Of a DNA stretch of 64,000 bases, positions 1 through 7,571 are shown piece after piece. The stretch covers positions 124,001-188,000 of the forward strand of contig NZ_JAEHJZ010000010.1 of assembly GCF_016469035.1 (NCBI RefSeq), given 5' to 3'. The position numbers were made by a program, and so were the translations under genes. Below the pieces are notes generated by a model. It did no database searches, was not told where the DNA came from, and saw only the letters and a program-made list of their open reading frames with translations. The stretch comes from Gelidibacter salicanalis (GTDB lineage: Bacteria; Bacteroidota; Bacteroidia; Flavobacteriales; Flavobacteriaceae). The stretch's first letter is position 1; each line of letters opens with the position of its first letter.

Positions 1-597
1 AAGGTTCTGCTTTGCGACAATGGCGAAAAAGCAAAACACGTTTATCAAGAGCAAAAACCCGAACTTTTAGTGCTGGATGTGATGATGCCAAAAAAAGATG
101 GTTTTACCTTAGCCAAGGAAATTAGAACCTTGGACCGCACCATTCCCATCATCTTTTTGACTGCAAAATCACAAACCAAAGACGTCGTTGAAGGTTTTAC
201 CATTGGTGGCAATGATTATTTAAAAAAACCTTTTAGTATGGAGGAGTTGATCGTTAGAATAAATAATCTGTTAGAGAGAACCAATCTTCAAAAGACAACA
301 GAAATATTAACGCTAGGCGATTACACCTTTAATTTCCCAAAACAAACGCTTAAATTGAGAAATGATGGGATTACGCAACTTACACATCGGGAAGCACAGT
401 TATTGTTTCATCTTATAAAAAATAAAAATCAGGTTTTAGACCGCAAGCTTATTCTTAATAAGCTTTGGGGAGATGATGATTTTTTCAACGGCAGAAGTAT
501 GGATGTTTTTATATCTAAGCTCCGTAAGAAGTTGAGCGCCGATGAAAAAATTCAAATTTTAAATGTTAGGGGGTTTGGTTATAAGTTAATCTGCTAA
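1..597 (+). CDS. OmpR/PhoB-family response regulator (5' end outside window)
   Basis: The reading frame is open from the first base, so the gene starts upstream of the window; the first in-window alternative start at base 70 would delete half the receiver domain. Numbering from base 1, the receiver domain shows the phospho-acceptor Asp26 in VLDVMMP, Thr54 in FLTA and Lys76 in the KKPF motif. A winged-helix DNA-binding domain follows (about residues 105-198, ending GFGYKLIC). The protein should be phosphorylated by a partner histidine kinase, probably encoded just upstream, and bind promoter DNA. The regulon cannot be read from the sequence. Confidence 0.9.
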   Translation, partial: KVLLCDNGEKAKHVYQEQKPELLVLDVMMPKKDGFTLAKEIRTLDRTIPIIFLTAKSQTKDVVEGFTIGGNDYLKKPFSMEELIVRINNLLERTNLQKTTEILTLGDYTFNFPKQTLKLRNDGITQLTHREAQLLFHLIKNKNQVLDRKLILNKLWGDDDFFNGRSMDVFISKLRKKLSADEKIQILNVRGFGYKLIC

Positions 598-651
598 TTA
601 TGGTTTGATTTTTGTAAATTGTAACGAGTTGATAACAAATACATAATTAAA

Positions 652-849
652 ATGGAACAGTTGGCAAAAAAGAAAGAACTTATTGAGTGGTTGATGGGTT
701 TAGAAAATGACGTGATTTTAGATAAAATAGACGAATTAAAGAAACAGAACACGTATGATTTTGGAAATAATTTCCAGACTGGTCTCAAATTAGAAGAGTT
801 CAGAAGTGAAATCAAGAAGCGAATACAGAATTACAGCTCAAATAAATGA
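652..849 (+). CDS. small antitoxin-like protein of a putative TA pair
   Basis: A 65-residue, charged, probably all-helical protein. Its pattern (LIEWLMGLENDVILDKIDELKKQ) resembles the short helical antitoxins that pair with RelE/ParE toxins in Bacteroidota; this is recognition of a pattern, not of a family profile. Its stop codon overlaps the start of the next gene (ATGA at 846-849), so the two are translationally coupled, which is the usual arrangement for toxin-antitoxin operons with the antitoxin first. It would neutralise the downstream toxin and perhaps repress the operon, although no clear DNA-binding motif is visible. Confidence 0.6.
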   Translation: MEQLAKKKELIEWLMGLENDVILDKIDELKKQNTYDFGNNFQTGLKLEEFRSEIKKRIQNYSSNK

Positions 850-1169
850 TTATTTTTCAAGACAATGTCATTAAAGAATTTGATGATTTGATTTTCGACC
901 TCTATTCCAAAGACTATTTTTCTCCGAAACAATCAGCCGAAGTCTATGTCGATAGAATTATTGATTTCATTAAAGAAAGCATTGAAACTTTTCCTTCACA
1001 AAAAACACCTCAAAAATTACATCATTTTGGTTCAAAGTATATGTTCTATAAATCTAATAGTAGAACCACTTGGTTTATTTTTTACGAAAGCGAATACCAG
1101 AAATATTTAATAACGAAAATCATAAACAATCATATTCGAGACTCAAATTATCTCCATGGAGATAAATAA
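846..1169 (+). CDS. RelE/ParE-like toxin candidate
   Basis: A 107-residue basic protein starting inside the stop codon of the upstream antitoxin-like gene. The order fits RelE/ParE folds: an N-terminal strand, a helical pair (residues 10-50), then beta strands with Lys/Arg/His residues (LHHFGSKYMFYKS, RTTWFIFYE, YLITKIINNH). Known members are ribosome-dependent mRNA interferases or gyrase poisons, and which applies here is not visible. Size and overlap with a helical partner are the main support. It could instead be an inactive remnant or another plasmid-stabilisation-type protein. Confidence 0.6.
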   Translation: MIIFQDNVIKEFDDLIFDLYSKDYFSPKQSAEVYVDRIIDFIKESIETFPSQKTPQKLHHFGSKYMFYKSNSRTTWFIFYESEYQKYLITKIINNHIRDSNYLHGDK

Positions 1170-1201
1170 TTAAGGATATCGAGTCTCATTATCGGCACAC
1201 T

Positions 1202-1981
1202 ATGAAAAATCTAATGTACGTTTTGATTTTTGTTTCAACATCACTCCTTTCACAAGAAAGGATAGCGACTACTGCTTTGAAAACCGTTCCACTAAAGGCA
1301 GATCAATTGATCACCATTGACAATTTCGGGACGCTTTTTTACGCCTTAGGCAACACCTTTTATAAAACATCACCAGAACACAGTTATACGTATAGCAATG
1401 TGCAGTTGGGACCAATCACCTCAGCCAATGTTTTCAATCCGCTAAAAATCAATGTGTTTTACAAAAATTTTAATACCGTAATGATCCTAGACAATCGGTT
1501 ATCTGAAATTTATAAAATCGACTTCAATACCATTCAGCCTTACAAAAACATAACACATGTATCTACGGGATATGACAACACCATCTGGATTTTTAATCAA
1601 GATATCCAACAATTAGAACTTTTTGATTTTAGATTAAACCAACAAAGAGCAACAACCATGCCCGTACAATCCAAAGTCTTGGATTTGAAAAGCAATTACA
1701 ATTACAGTTGGTTGTTAACGGAAAACTTCCTGTATACCTACAACTATTTTGGAAGTACGGTTGCAAAAATGAAAAATGAAAAGTTCTTAAAAATAGCAGA
1801 AGACAATGGCAATTTGATCATCCAAACTAAAAAGGGACTATTTTATCTCCCCAAAAATACAGACCAACCCGTACCCATCCAACTGCCTGAAATGTTGATA
1901 AAACAGTTTTTAGTAACCAATGAAAGCTTGTATATTTACGCCGATGAAACGCTTTATCAATTCCAACTAAAACTGAAATAA
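1202..1981 (+). CDS. secreted beta-propeller-like protein of unknown function
   Basis: 259 residues beginning with a short signal peptide (MKNLMYVLIFVSTSLLSQ). The mature part is a run of short beta-strand blocks with turns (for example DNFGTLFYALGNTFYKT, DNTIWIFNQDIQQLELFD, NGNLIIQTKKGLFYLPK), as in WD40/PQQ-like propellers. At this length only about four blades are present, so the fold may be partial or assemble with a partner. I do not recognise a named family. The stop is two bases before the start of the deoxynucleoside kinase gene, so the two are almost certainly co-transcribed; a functional link is not evident. Confidence 0.75.
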   Translation: MKNLMYVLIFVSTSLLSQERIATTALKTVPLKADQLITIDNFGTLFYALGNTFYKTSPEHSYTYSNVQLGPITSANVFNPLKINVFYKNFNTVMILDNRLSEIYKIDFNTIQPYKNITHVSTGYDNTIWIFNQDIQQLELFDFRLNQQRATTMPVQSKVLDLKSNYNYSWLLTENFLYTYNYFGSTVAKMKNEKFLKIAEDNGNLIIQTKKGLFYLPKNTDQPVPIQLPEMLIKQFLVTNESLYIYADETLYQFQLKLK

Positions 1982-1983
1982 AT

Positions 1984-2598
1984 ATGCATGTTGCAATAGC
2001 CGGAAACATTGGTGCAGGGAAAACCACGCTTACAAAATTATTAGCCAAACATTACCGATGGGAACCCCAATTAGAGGATGTTGTTGACAATCCATATTTG
2101 GACGATTTCTACAATCAAATGGAACGTTGGAGTTTTAACTTACAAGTTTATTTTTTGAATAGCCGTTTTAGACAAATTTCTTTAATTCGCGAAAGCGGAA
2201 AGGATATCATTCAGGACAGAACCATTTATGAAGACGCCCATATTTTTGCGCCTAATCTTCATGCCATGGGCTTAATGACCAACCGTGATTTTGAAAATTA
2301 CCGCTCATTATTTGAACTTATGGAGTCTTTTGTACAAGGTCCTGACCTGCTTATTTACCTACGCAGTTCAATTCCTAACTTGGTAAAACAAATCCATAGC
2401 CGCGGCCGTGACTATGAAAATTCCATCAGTATAGATTATTTAAGCCGATTGAATGAACGTTATGAAGCCTGGGTTCATGGCTACAAGAAAGGGAAACTTC
2501 TTATTATTGACGTTGATAATTTAGATTTTGTATCAAATCCTGAAGATCTGGGTAGCATTATCAATACCATTGATGCCGAGATAAATGGATTATTTTAA
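1984..2598 (+). CDS. deoxynucleoside kinase
   Basis: 204 residues. It phosphorylates deoxynucleosides to 5'-monophosphates in the salvage pathway. Visible motifs are the P-loop GNIGAGKTT (residues 7-15), the catalytic/base-binding region around QDRTIYEDAHIF, and the arginine-rich lid RGRDYE. These are characteristic of the dCK/dGK/TK2-type dNK family. Substrate preference cannot be read. A second dNK domain, fused to HPPK, lies at 41154-42293, so the genome probably has two specificities. It sits two bases after the propeller-like gene, in an apparent operon. Confidence 0.92.
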   Translation: MHVAIAGNIGAGKTTLTKLLAKHYRWEPQLEDVVDNPYLDDFYNQMERWSFNLQVYFLNSRFRQISLIRESGKDIIQDRTIYEDAHIFAPNLHAMGLMTNRDFENYRSLFELMESFVQGPDLLIYLRSSIPNLVKQIHSRGRDYENSISIDYLSRLNERYEAWVHGYKKGKLLIIDVDNLDFVSNPEDLGSIINTIDAEINGLF

Positions 2599-2636
2599 GA
2601 CCTTATCATTTTTCTAACATTTTTCTGTTCTTAAAA

Positions 2637-2666
2637 TTGTAATTTTCCATCCTTAAATTACTTTTA
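2637..2666 (+). promoter_or_regulatory. predicted promoter for ppk1 (-33 TTG, -7 TACTTTTA)
   Basis: TTG at 2637-2639, a 19-base spacer, then TACTTTTA at 2659-2666, close to the Bacteroidota -33/-7 pattern TTG-N19-TAnnTTTG but with the final G replaced. It lies about 50 bases upstream of ppk1, in the 117-bp gap after the dNK gene. Seen in sequence; activity is inferred. Confidence 0.4.
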
Positions 2667-2715
2667 AAAAAAATTTAACAGCTCCATAAAAGGAGATAGT
2701 ATAGCGACACAATTT

Positions 2716-4767
2716 ATGGCATTACCACTTTATAATTCTAAATATTACCATCGTGATCTCTCTTGGTTACGCTTTAATCACCGTGTGTTACAAGAGGTTG
2801 CAGACAAGAGGAATCCGTTGTATGAACGTATAAAGTTCATGGCCATTTTTTCATCTAATTTAGATGAGTTTTTTAGGGTTCGAGTTTCAGATATTAGACA
2901 AGTTAAGGATTTGGACAAATCGCTTCGTAAAAAATTGGTTACTAAACCCAATCGCGTTCTCGCCGAAATTAAGGTGCAAGTCAATTTACTTCAGGAAGAA
3001 TTTGGACAGCTTTTTCAAAATGAAATCATTCCTGATTTAAAAAAGGAAGGCATCCATTTGATAAAATATATAAACTTTTCAGAAAGTCAGAAAAAAGTGG
3101 CTGAAGACTATTTTGAAGCTACTTTAAAAGCGAAAATCGACTTAGAAAATTCTATGTTTTCGATCAAGGATGAGGTGTTTGTAGAAAATGAAAGTTCCTA
3201 CATCACAGCGTTGGTCTCTGAAGACACCTTTCAAGTTGTTCAGATTCCTAAAGATGAACCTCGCTTTTTTGTGTTTCCAGCTGATTCCGATTCGGAAGAT
3301 AGCCAACATTATATCACCTTTATTGATGATATTATCAAATACAATTTATACAAATCACAGCCAGAACTCGATTTGTCTTATTATGCAATAAAAATCTCAA
3401 GAGATGCTGAACTTTATATTGAAGATGAGTTTTCTGGCAACTTGATGGAAAAGATCAAGGAATCACTTCCAATGCGAGAAACAGGTCAGGCAACAAGAGT
3501 TTTAATTGACCAACGCATGCCTAAGAACTTTCAAAATGTCTTAAAAAAGGCTTTGGACGTTTCGCATGTAGATGTGGTTTTAGGTGGTACTTACCATAAT
3601 TTTAAAGATTTTTTCGGATTTCCAAATCCTACAGATAAGGATTTATCTTTTAAACCCCTTCCTCCTCTTGACCATCCGGTAACATCTAAGTATGCCTCTA
3701 TGTTTGAGGCTATTGACACTAAAGACCAACTGATGCATTATCCGTATCAGACCTTTGAGCCCGTGATTAAATTGTTGGAAGAGGCTGCTGACGATCCGCA
3801 GGTGACCACCATAAAAATGACATTGTATCGTGTAGCTGAAGAGTCACGTTTAAATAATGCTATAGCCAAAGCCGCAAAAAACGGCAAAAAAGTGATTATT
3901 TTCATTGAAGTGAAAGCCCGTTTTGACGAACATAACAATTTGAAGTGGGGTGAAATTTTTAAAGAAAATGGCGCTCAGGTATTGTACAGTTACCCAGGCA
4001 TTAAAGTGCATTCTAAAATTTTGTATATAGAACGTCAAGTAGCTGAAGAGCTGAAACCCTATTGCTATATAGGAACGGGTAATTTTAACGAAAAAACCTC
4101 TACACTCTATACCGATTTTGGTTTGATGACTAACAACAAAAAGATCACAGAGGATCTTAACAAATTGTTTTTAGTACTTGAAGGAATATTCCTAGTTCCA
4201 AAAGCAAAAAAACTATTGGTATCTCCATTTACCATGCGTAATAAATTTGTGAGTTTGGTGGAAAAGGAAATCCACTTAGCCCAGGCAGGTAAAGAAGCAT
4301 ACATCATTTTGAAGATGAATAGTCTTGAAGACAAAAAAATGATCAAGCTACTTTATGAGGCCAGCAACAAAGGGGTGAAAATCCAGTTATTGATAAGAGG
4401 CATGTGCAGTTTGGTACCTGGCATCAAAGGGCAGAGTAAAAACATAAAGGTGACCAGTATTTTGGATCGCTTTTTAGAACACGGCCGGGTCTATATTTTT
4501 GGCAATGCAGGCGATGAAAAAATGTATATTGGCTCAGCTGACTGGATGACACGTAATTTAACGCATCGTATTGAGGTGGTAACGCCCGTTTTGGATCCCG
4601 ACAACTTTAAAATAATAAGAGATGTTATCGACATCCAATTGGCCGATACCGTCAAGGCTCGTATTATTGATGCAGAACAGACTAACCAGTATGTAAAGCT
4701 TGGCAAGAAACCTGAAGTACGCTCACAATATGAGATTTACGAATATTTCAAGATGATGAAATCGTAG
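2716..4767 (+). CDS. ppk1: polyphosphate kinase 1
   Basis: 683 residues, matching the usual PPK1 length (about 690). It reversibly transfers the gamma phosphate of ATP to polyphosphate. It has the N-terminal helical domain (DLSWLRFNHRVLQEV at residues 14-28) and the two C-terminal phospholipase-D-like domains. The autophosphorylated histidine of the family is most likely His432 in KVHSKILYIER, followed by GTGNFNEKTSTLYTDFGL and, in the last domain, MYIGSADWMTRNLTHRIEV. It is monocistronic, with its own promoter-like site and a strong terminator at 4821. Its neighbourhood also holds two pyrophosphatases. Confidence 0.97.
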   Translation: MALPLYNSKYYHRDLSWLRFNHRVLQEVADKRNPLYERIKFMAIFSSNLDEFFRVRVSDIRQVKDLDKSLRKKLVTKPNRVLAEIKVQVNLLQEEFGQLFQNEIIPDLKKEGIHLIKYINFSESQKKVAEDYFEATLKAKIDLENSMFSIKDEVFVENESSYITALVSEDTFQVVQIPKDEPRFFVFPADSDSEDSQHYITFIDDIIKYNLYKSQPELDLSYYAIKISRDAELYIEDEFSGNLMEKIKESLPMRETGQATRVLIDQRMPKNFQNVLKKALDVSHVDVVLGGTYHNFKDFFGFPNPTDKDLSFKPLPPLDHPVTSKYASMFEAIDTKDQLMHYPYQTFEPVIKLLEEAADDPQVTTIKMTLYRVAEESRLNNAIAKAAKNGKKVIIFIEVKARFDEHNNLKWGEIFKENGAQVLYSYPGIKVHSKILYIERQVAEELKPYCYIGTGNFNEKTSTLYTDFGLMTNNKKITEDLNKLFLVLEGIFLVPKAKKLLVSPFTMRNKFVSLVEKEIHLAQAGKEAYIILKMNSLEDKKMIKLLYEASNKGVKIQLLIRGMCSLVPGIKGQSKNIKVTSILDRFLEHGRVYIFGNAGDEKMYIGSADWMTRNLTHRIEVVTPVLDPDNFKIIRDVIDIQLADTVKARIIDAEQTNQYVKLGKKPEVRSQYEIYEYFKMMKS

Positions 4768-4820
4768 ATTTCGATGGAACGCTGATGATGCTGATTATAG
4801 CTGATTGGCGCGGCCATTCA

Positions 4821-4856
4821 GACCTCACAGGTTTTAGAAACCTGTGAGGTCTTTTT
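4821..4856 (+). terminator. rho-independent terminator of ppk1
   Basis: A perfect 14-bp stem (4821-4834 with 4838-4851, loop TAG) is followed by TTTTT. It sits 54 bases after the ppk1 stop. Confidence 0.85.
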
Positions 4857-4941
4857 CCTTGGCCAAGTTTTAAACCTGAGACCCCGCTAAAAAGTGGGAT
4901 TAGTTCAACTCTCTGTTTTGAATGCATTGCTTCGCAATTTT

Positions 4942-5958
4942 TCAAAGCAGGGTTTCACTAATAAATCCATTCTCTCGAGCATGTTCCATCGCCCCCTTAC
5001 TGCTATCTACCAAAAGCACCGGAATAGTTTTATAATTTTCATATAATCCTTTTACACGCAACATTTTCTTTTTATGTTTTACACTTCTAAGATAAATGGC
5101 TAAAATCCGGTCTGGGTTTTCTTCAGCAATTTCCAAATAAATGTCAGCATCATGCTCTCCACTATCGCCTATCAAGATGAGATTCAGCTGCGGATAGGTT
5201 TTAAGTATATTTAAAATTTCGCGCTGTTTCTGAGGTTTTTCCTTGTTTTTTTTCCGGTTCATAAAATTACCAAAATCACGAAGTAATATCGGTCCTTTAG
5301 GAAAATTGTTCTTTGTTAGAAAGAACTCTAAATATCGGTACATGTTCCAAGGACTATGGCTGACGTAAAATATCGGGTTTGCTTCTTTACCCGTGCTTCC
5401 GCGATGTAAGAGGTGATAAAATTCTGCTGCACCTTCCAACGGCGAGCGTTTTGAAGCACGCTTTAAAAACGTATTATAGACTACTCGCCACTTGAGTGTA
5501 GATACCAAGCCCGTATGTAAAATGGTATCATCAATATCGCTAGCAACACCAAATGAAATATCTTTTGAAGGTATTAGCATCTCACCAGGAAATCGGTTTT
5601 CTAGCTGAATAATCCTGGTAGATGTGAAGTCTTTATAAGCCAATTCAAAAGATAGCCACCCTTCCTCATTGGTCAAAGCATCCAAACCATGTATTGTCAA
5701 ATCAATCAGAAAATAACCTTTATTATCTGTAACCGTCTCAAAAATCTTTCCGTTAGGTAATTTCAGGAGTAAGATAGTATGCTTTATTTCATCCGTTTCA
5801 AAACGCTTATAGGCATTGATCAAAAGCTTTATGGGATGCTTCCCTTCCAAATTGATAGATTCGTCTTCCAGTGCACGTCCTCGCACATACAAATGTGATG
5901 CGGTTCCATAACTTTGAAAAACGATGACCTGCAAAGGGTCTTTTTTTAATAATCCCAT
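4942..5958 (-). CDS. App1-family (DUF2183) phosphatase-like protein
   Basis: 338 residues. The C-terminal two thirds match the App1/DUF2183 HAD-like fold. The nucleophile motif DIDDTIL is at residues 141-147 (Asp141, Asp143); YVSHSPWN follows and IGDSGEHDADIY supplies the distal acidic motif. Yeast App1p is a Mg2+-dependent phosphatidate phosphatase; bacterial substrates are mostly unknown. Residues about 10-125 form a beta-rich N-terminal domain (RGRALEDESINLEGKHP), possibly for substrate or membrane contact. There is no signal peptide, so it is probably cytosolic. The gene starts one base before the end of the upstream DUF4010 gene (5960), so the two form an operon. Confidence 0.85.
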   Translation of the reverse strand: MGLLKKDPLQVIVFQSYGTASHLYVRGRALEDESINLEGKHPIKLLINAYKRFETDEIKHTILLLKLPNGKIFETVTDNKGYFLIDLTIHGLDALTNEEGWLSFELAYKDFTSTRIIQLENRFPGEMLIPSKDISFGVASDIDDTILHTGLVSTLKWRVVYNTFLKRASKRSPLEGAAEFYHLLHRGSTGKEANPIFYVSHSPWNMYRYLEFFLTKNNFPKGPILLRDFGNFMNRKKNKEKPQKQREILNILKTYPQLNLILIGDSGEHDADIYLEIAEENPDRILAIYLRSVKHKKKMLRVKGLYENYKTIPVLLVDSSKGAMEHARENGFISETLL

Positions 5959-5959
5959 A

Positions 5960-7225
5960 TTATAAATGCCAAGTATCAGGCCAAAGCCAGAGTATTAATA
6001 ATCCCGAAGTTAAGGCTATTCCAAAAACCATCATAATCCATTTGGCCATTTCTTTTGCGCCTATCACTATTGCCATGACCCCTTTAAAAACAAGGTTTGA
6101 GATTGTCGCTAATAAGATCAAACGCCAACCTAAATCCGTTTCTAGTCGGTCTGCTTTCATCATTTGCGAAAGTGACAAGGTAATAGCATCTACATCAGTA
6201 AGTCCGCTAATAATGGAAACGATATACAACGCATTTTCCCCGAATTGTTTTTTGGTAAAAGCCACCAGTAGTAAAATAAAACCATACAACAAACCAAAAA
6301 TAATGGCACTTTTAAATTGTGCTGGATTTTCAGGTTCTGGCATTTTTTCATCTGTCGTATCTTTATTTACGATATAAAATAGACCTATAGCCAAGAGTGC
6401 CACTACAATTATTTCTGCAAGAATTGGTAAAAAGAGTGCCCCCAATTTTTCTGGAACTATCACCGCAATTTCAATAAGAACACGAATCATTGATACCATT
6501 GAAGCCGTAGTAATTACAAAAACGGCCATCTTGCTAATGGACCTTTGGTCTTTAGTCTTCCTAGCGTAACTTACCGTGGTGGCCGTACTACTGATCAATC
6601 CGCCTAAAATGCCATTAAAAATAATGCCTACTTTCTTCCCTACCAATTTATAAATAAAATAGCCCACAACACTTATTCCTACGATAAGCGTGACCATGAG
6701 CCAAATATTTTTTGGGTTGATGACATCTAAAGGACCAAAAGTTCGGTCTGGTAAAATGGGAAGGATGATCAAACTGATTCCCGCCAAGGTCATGATAGCC
6801 GATAAATCTTTGTTGCTTAAGCTGTCTATAAAGTCATGGAGTTTCTCTTTAATGTAGAGTAGTACAGCCATAGTAGCGCCTACAAAAATCCCTACCAACT
6901 GACTGCCCATAACCAGGTAAGCCCCAATGGCAAACATTAAGAGCGCCGCAACTTCAGTGGTCTGGCCCACGTCTGCCTGATCAAATTTCTTAATTTTAAT
7001 GTAGTTCGCCATCATTAACATGGCGGCCACGCATAAACCTAAAATTGGCAGGATATAAGGATTATCATATTCCCGAGAAAGAAAACCCGCCATGACCCCT
7101 AACATGGAGATCAAGGTAAATGTCCGAACACCAGCCATTTCACTTTTGCTTTTTTGACGTTGTAAGCCCACCAATAAGCCCAAACCAAAAGCGATACCCA
7201 AGGTGGTTAAATCATCATAATTCAT
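5960..7225 (-). CDS. MgtC/SapB-like DUF4010 inner-membrane protein
   Basis: 421 residues and highly hydrophobic, with about 12 predicted membrane segments. The N-terminal part carries the MgtC-like signature (LGIAFGLGLLVGLQRQKSK, residues 9-27, then RTFTLISMLGVMAGFL). The C-terminal part, from about residue 190, fits DUF4010 (GGLISSTATTVSYARKTK; SGLTDVDAITLSLSQM). MgtC proteins are linked to Mg2+ limitation and to inhibition of F-type ATPase in some pathogens; a role in ion homeostasis here is inference. It lies directly upstream of the App1-like gene on the same strand with a one-base gap. Confidence 0.85.
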   Translation of the reverse strand: MNYDDLTTLGIAFGLGLLVGLQRQKSKSEMAGVRTFTLISMLGVMAGFLSREYDNPYILPILGLCVAAMLMMANYIKIKKFDQADVGQTTEVAALLMFAIGAYLVMGSQLVGIFVGATMAVLLYIKEKLHDFIDSLSNKDLSAIMTLAGISLIILPILPDRTFGPLDVINPKNIWLMVTLIVGISVVGYFIYKLVGKKVGIIFNGILGGLISSTATTVSYARKTKDQRSISKMAVFVITTASMVSMIRVLIEIAVIVPEKLGALFLPILAEIIVVALLAIGLFYIVNKDTTDEKMPEPENPAQFKSAIIFGLLYGFILLLVAFTKKQFGENALYIVSIISGLTDVDAITLSLSQMMKADRLETDLGWRLILLATISNLVFKGVMAIVIGAKEMAKWIMMVFGIALTSGLLILWLWPDTWHL

Positions 7226-7240
7226 AAATACTAAGTTAAC

Positions 7241-7279
7241 AAAAAATAGAAAAGGCTACATCATGTCGATGTAGCCTTT
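7241..7279 (-). terminator. terminator, probably originally that of hppA
   Basis: Read on the minus strand, a 12-bp stem (7279-7268 with 7262-7251) is followed by a T-rich tract (TTTTCTATTTTTTG). The only gene reading into it is hppA, whose stop is about 290 bases away. The intervening space is filled by a mobile repeat (7301-7554). Confidence 0.75.
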
Positions 7280-7300
7280 ATTAAGAATTATATTACAAAT

Positions 7301-7554
7301 TATGTTTGTTCAATAAAGAATTAAGATCCTACCTCGCCGGCCGGCAGGCGCTTCGGTTTTAGTCCCGAGCTATCGGGAAAAGAACAAAGATTTGATTATA
7401 ATTAACCGATAAACAATCGTCATACAAAATTAAATTCGACCAATCACTCTCAGTGAGATTAGTTAAAGAAAGCATAGTATCATTTTTAAGATTTCGCACC
7501 ACATCTTGCTTGAACAGACTGTAAACTCCTCACTTATTTAACCGGACAGTCATG
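7301..7554 (+). mobile_element. MITE-like element, copy A (254 bp)
   Basis: This stretch aligns end to end with the copies at 21489, 28824 and 40177. It has the landmark CAATAAAGAATTAAGATC near its left end, then a GC-rich palindrome (CGCCGGCCGGCAGGCG), AGTCCCGAGCTATCGGGAAA, CCAATCACTCTCAGTGA, and a right end reading ACCGGACAGTCATG. The flanks are ATTACAAAT (7292-7300) and ACGACAAAT (7555-7563), a 7/9 direct repeat compatible with a decayed 9-bp target duplication. It accounts for most of the 346-bp gap between the DUF4010 gene and hppA. No intact protein is encoded. Confidence 0.75.
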
Positions 7555-7571
7555 ACGACAAATCATGTGTA

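Noticed and set aside
594-815. 73-residue minus-strand frame at the left edge
   Set aside because: It runs opposite the antitoxin-like gene and has no start signal or family similarity.
6042-6377. 111-residue plus-strand frame inside the DUF4010 gene
   Set aside because: Shadow of a membrane protein gene on the other strand.
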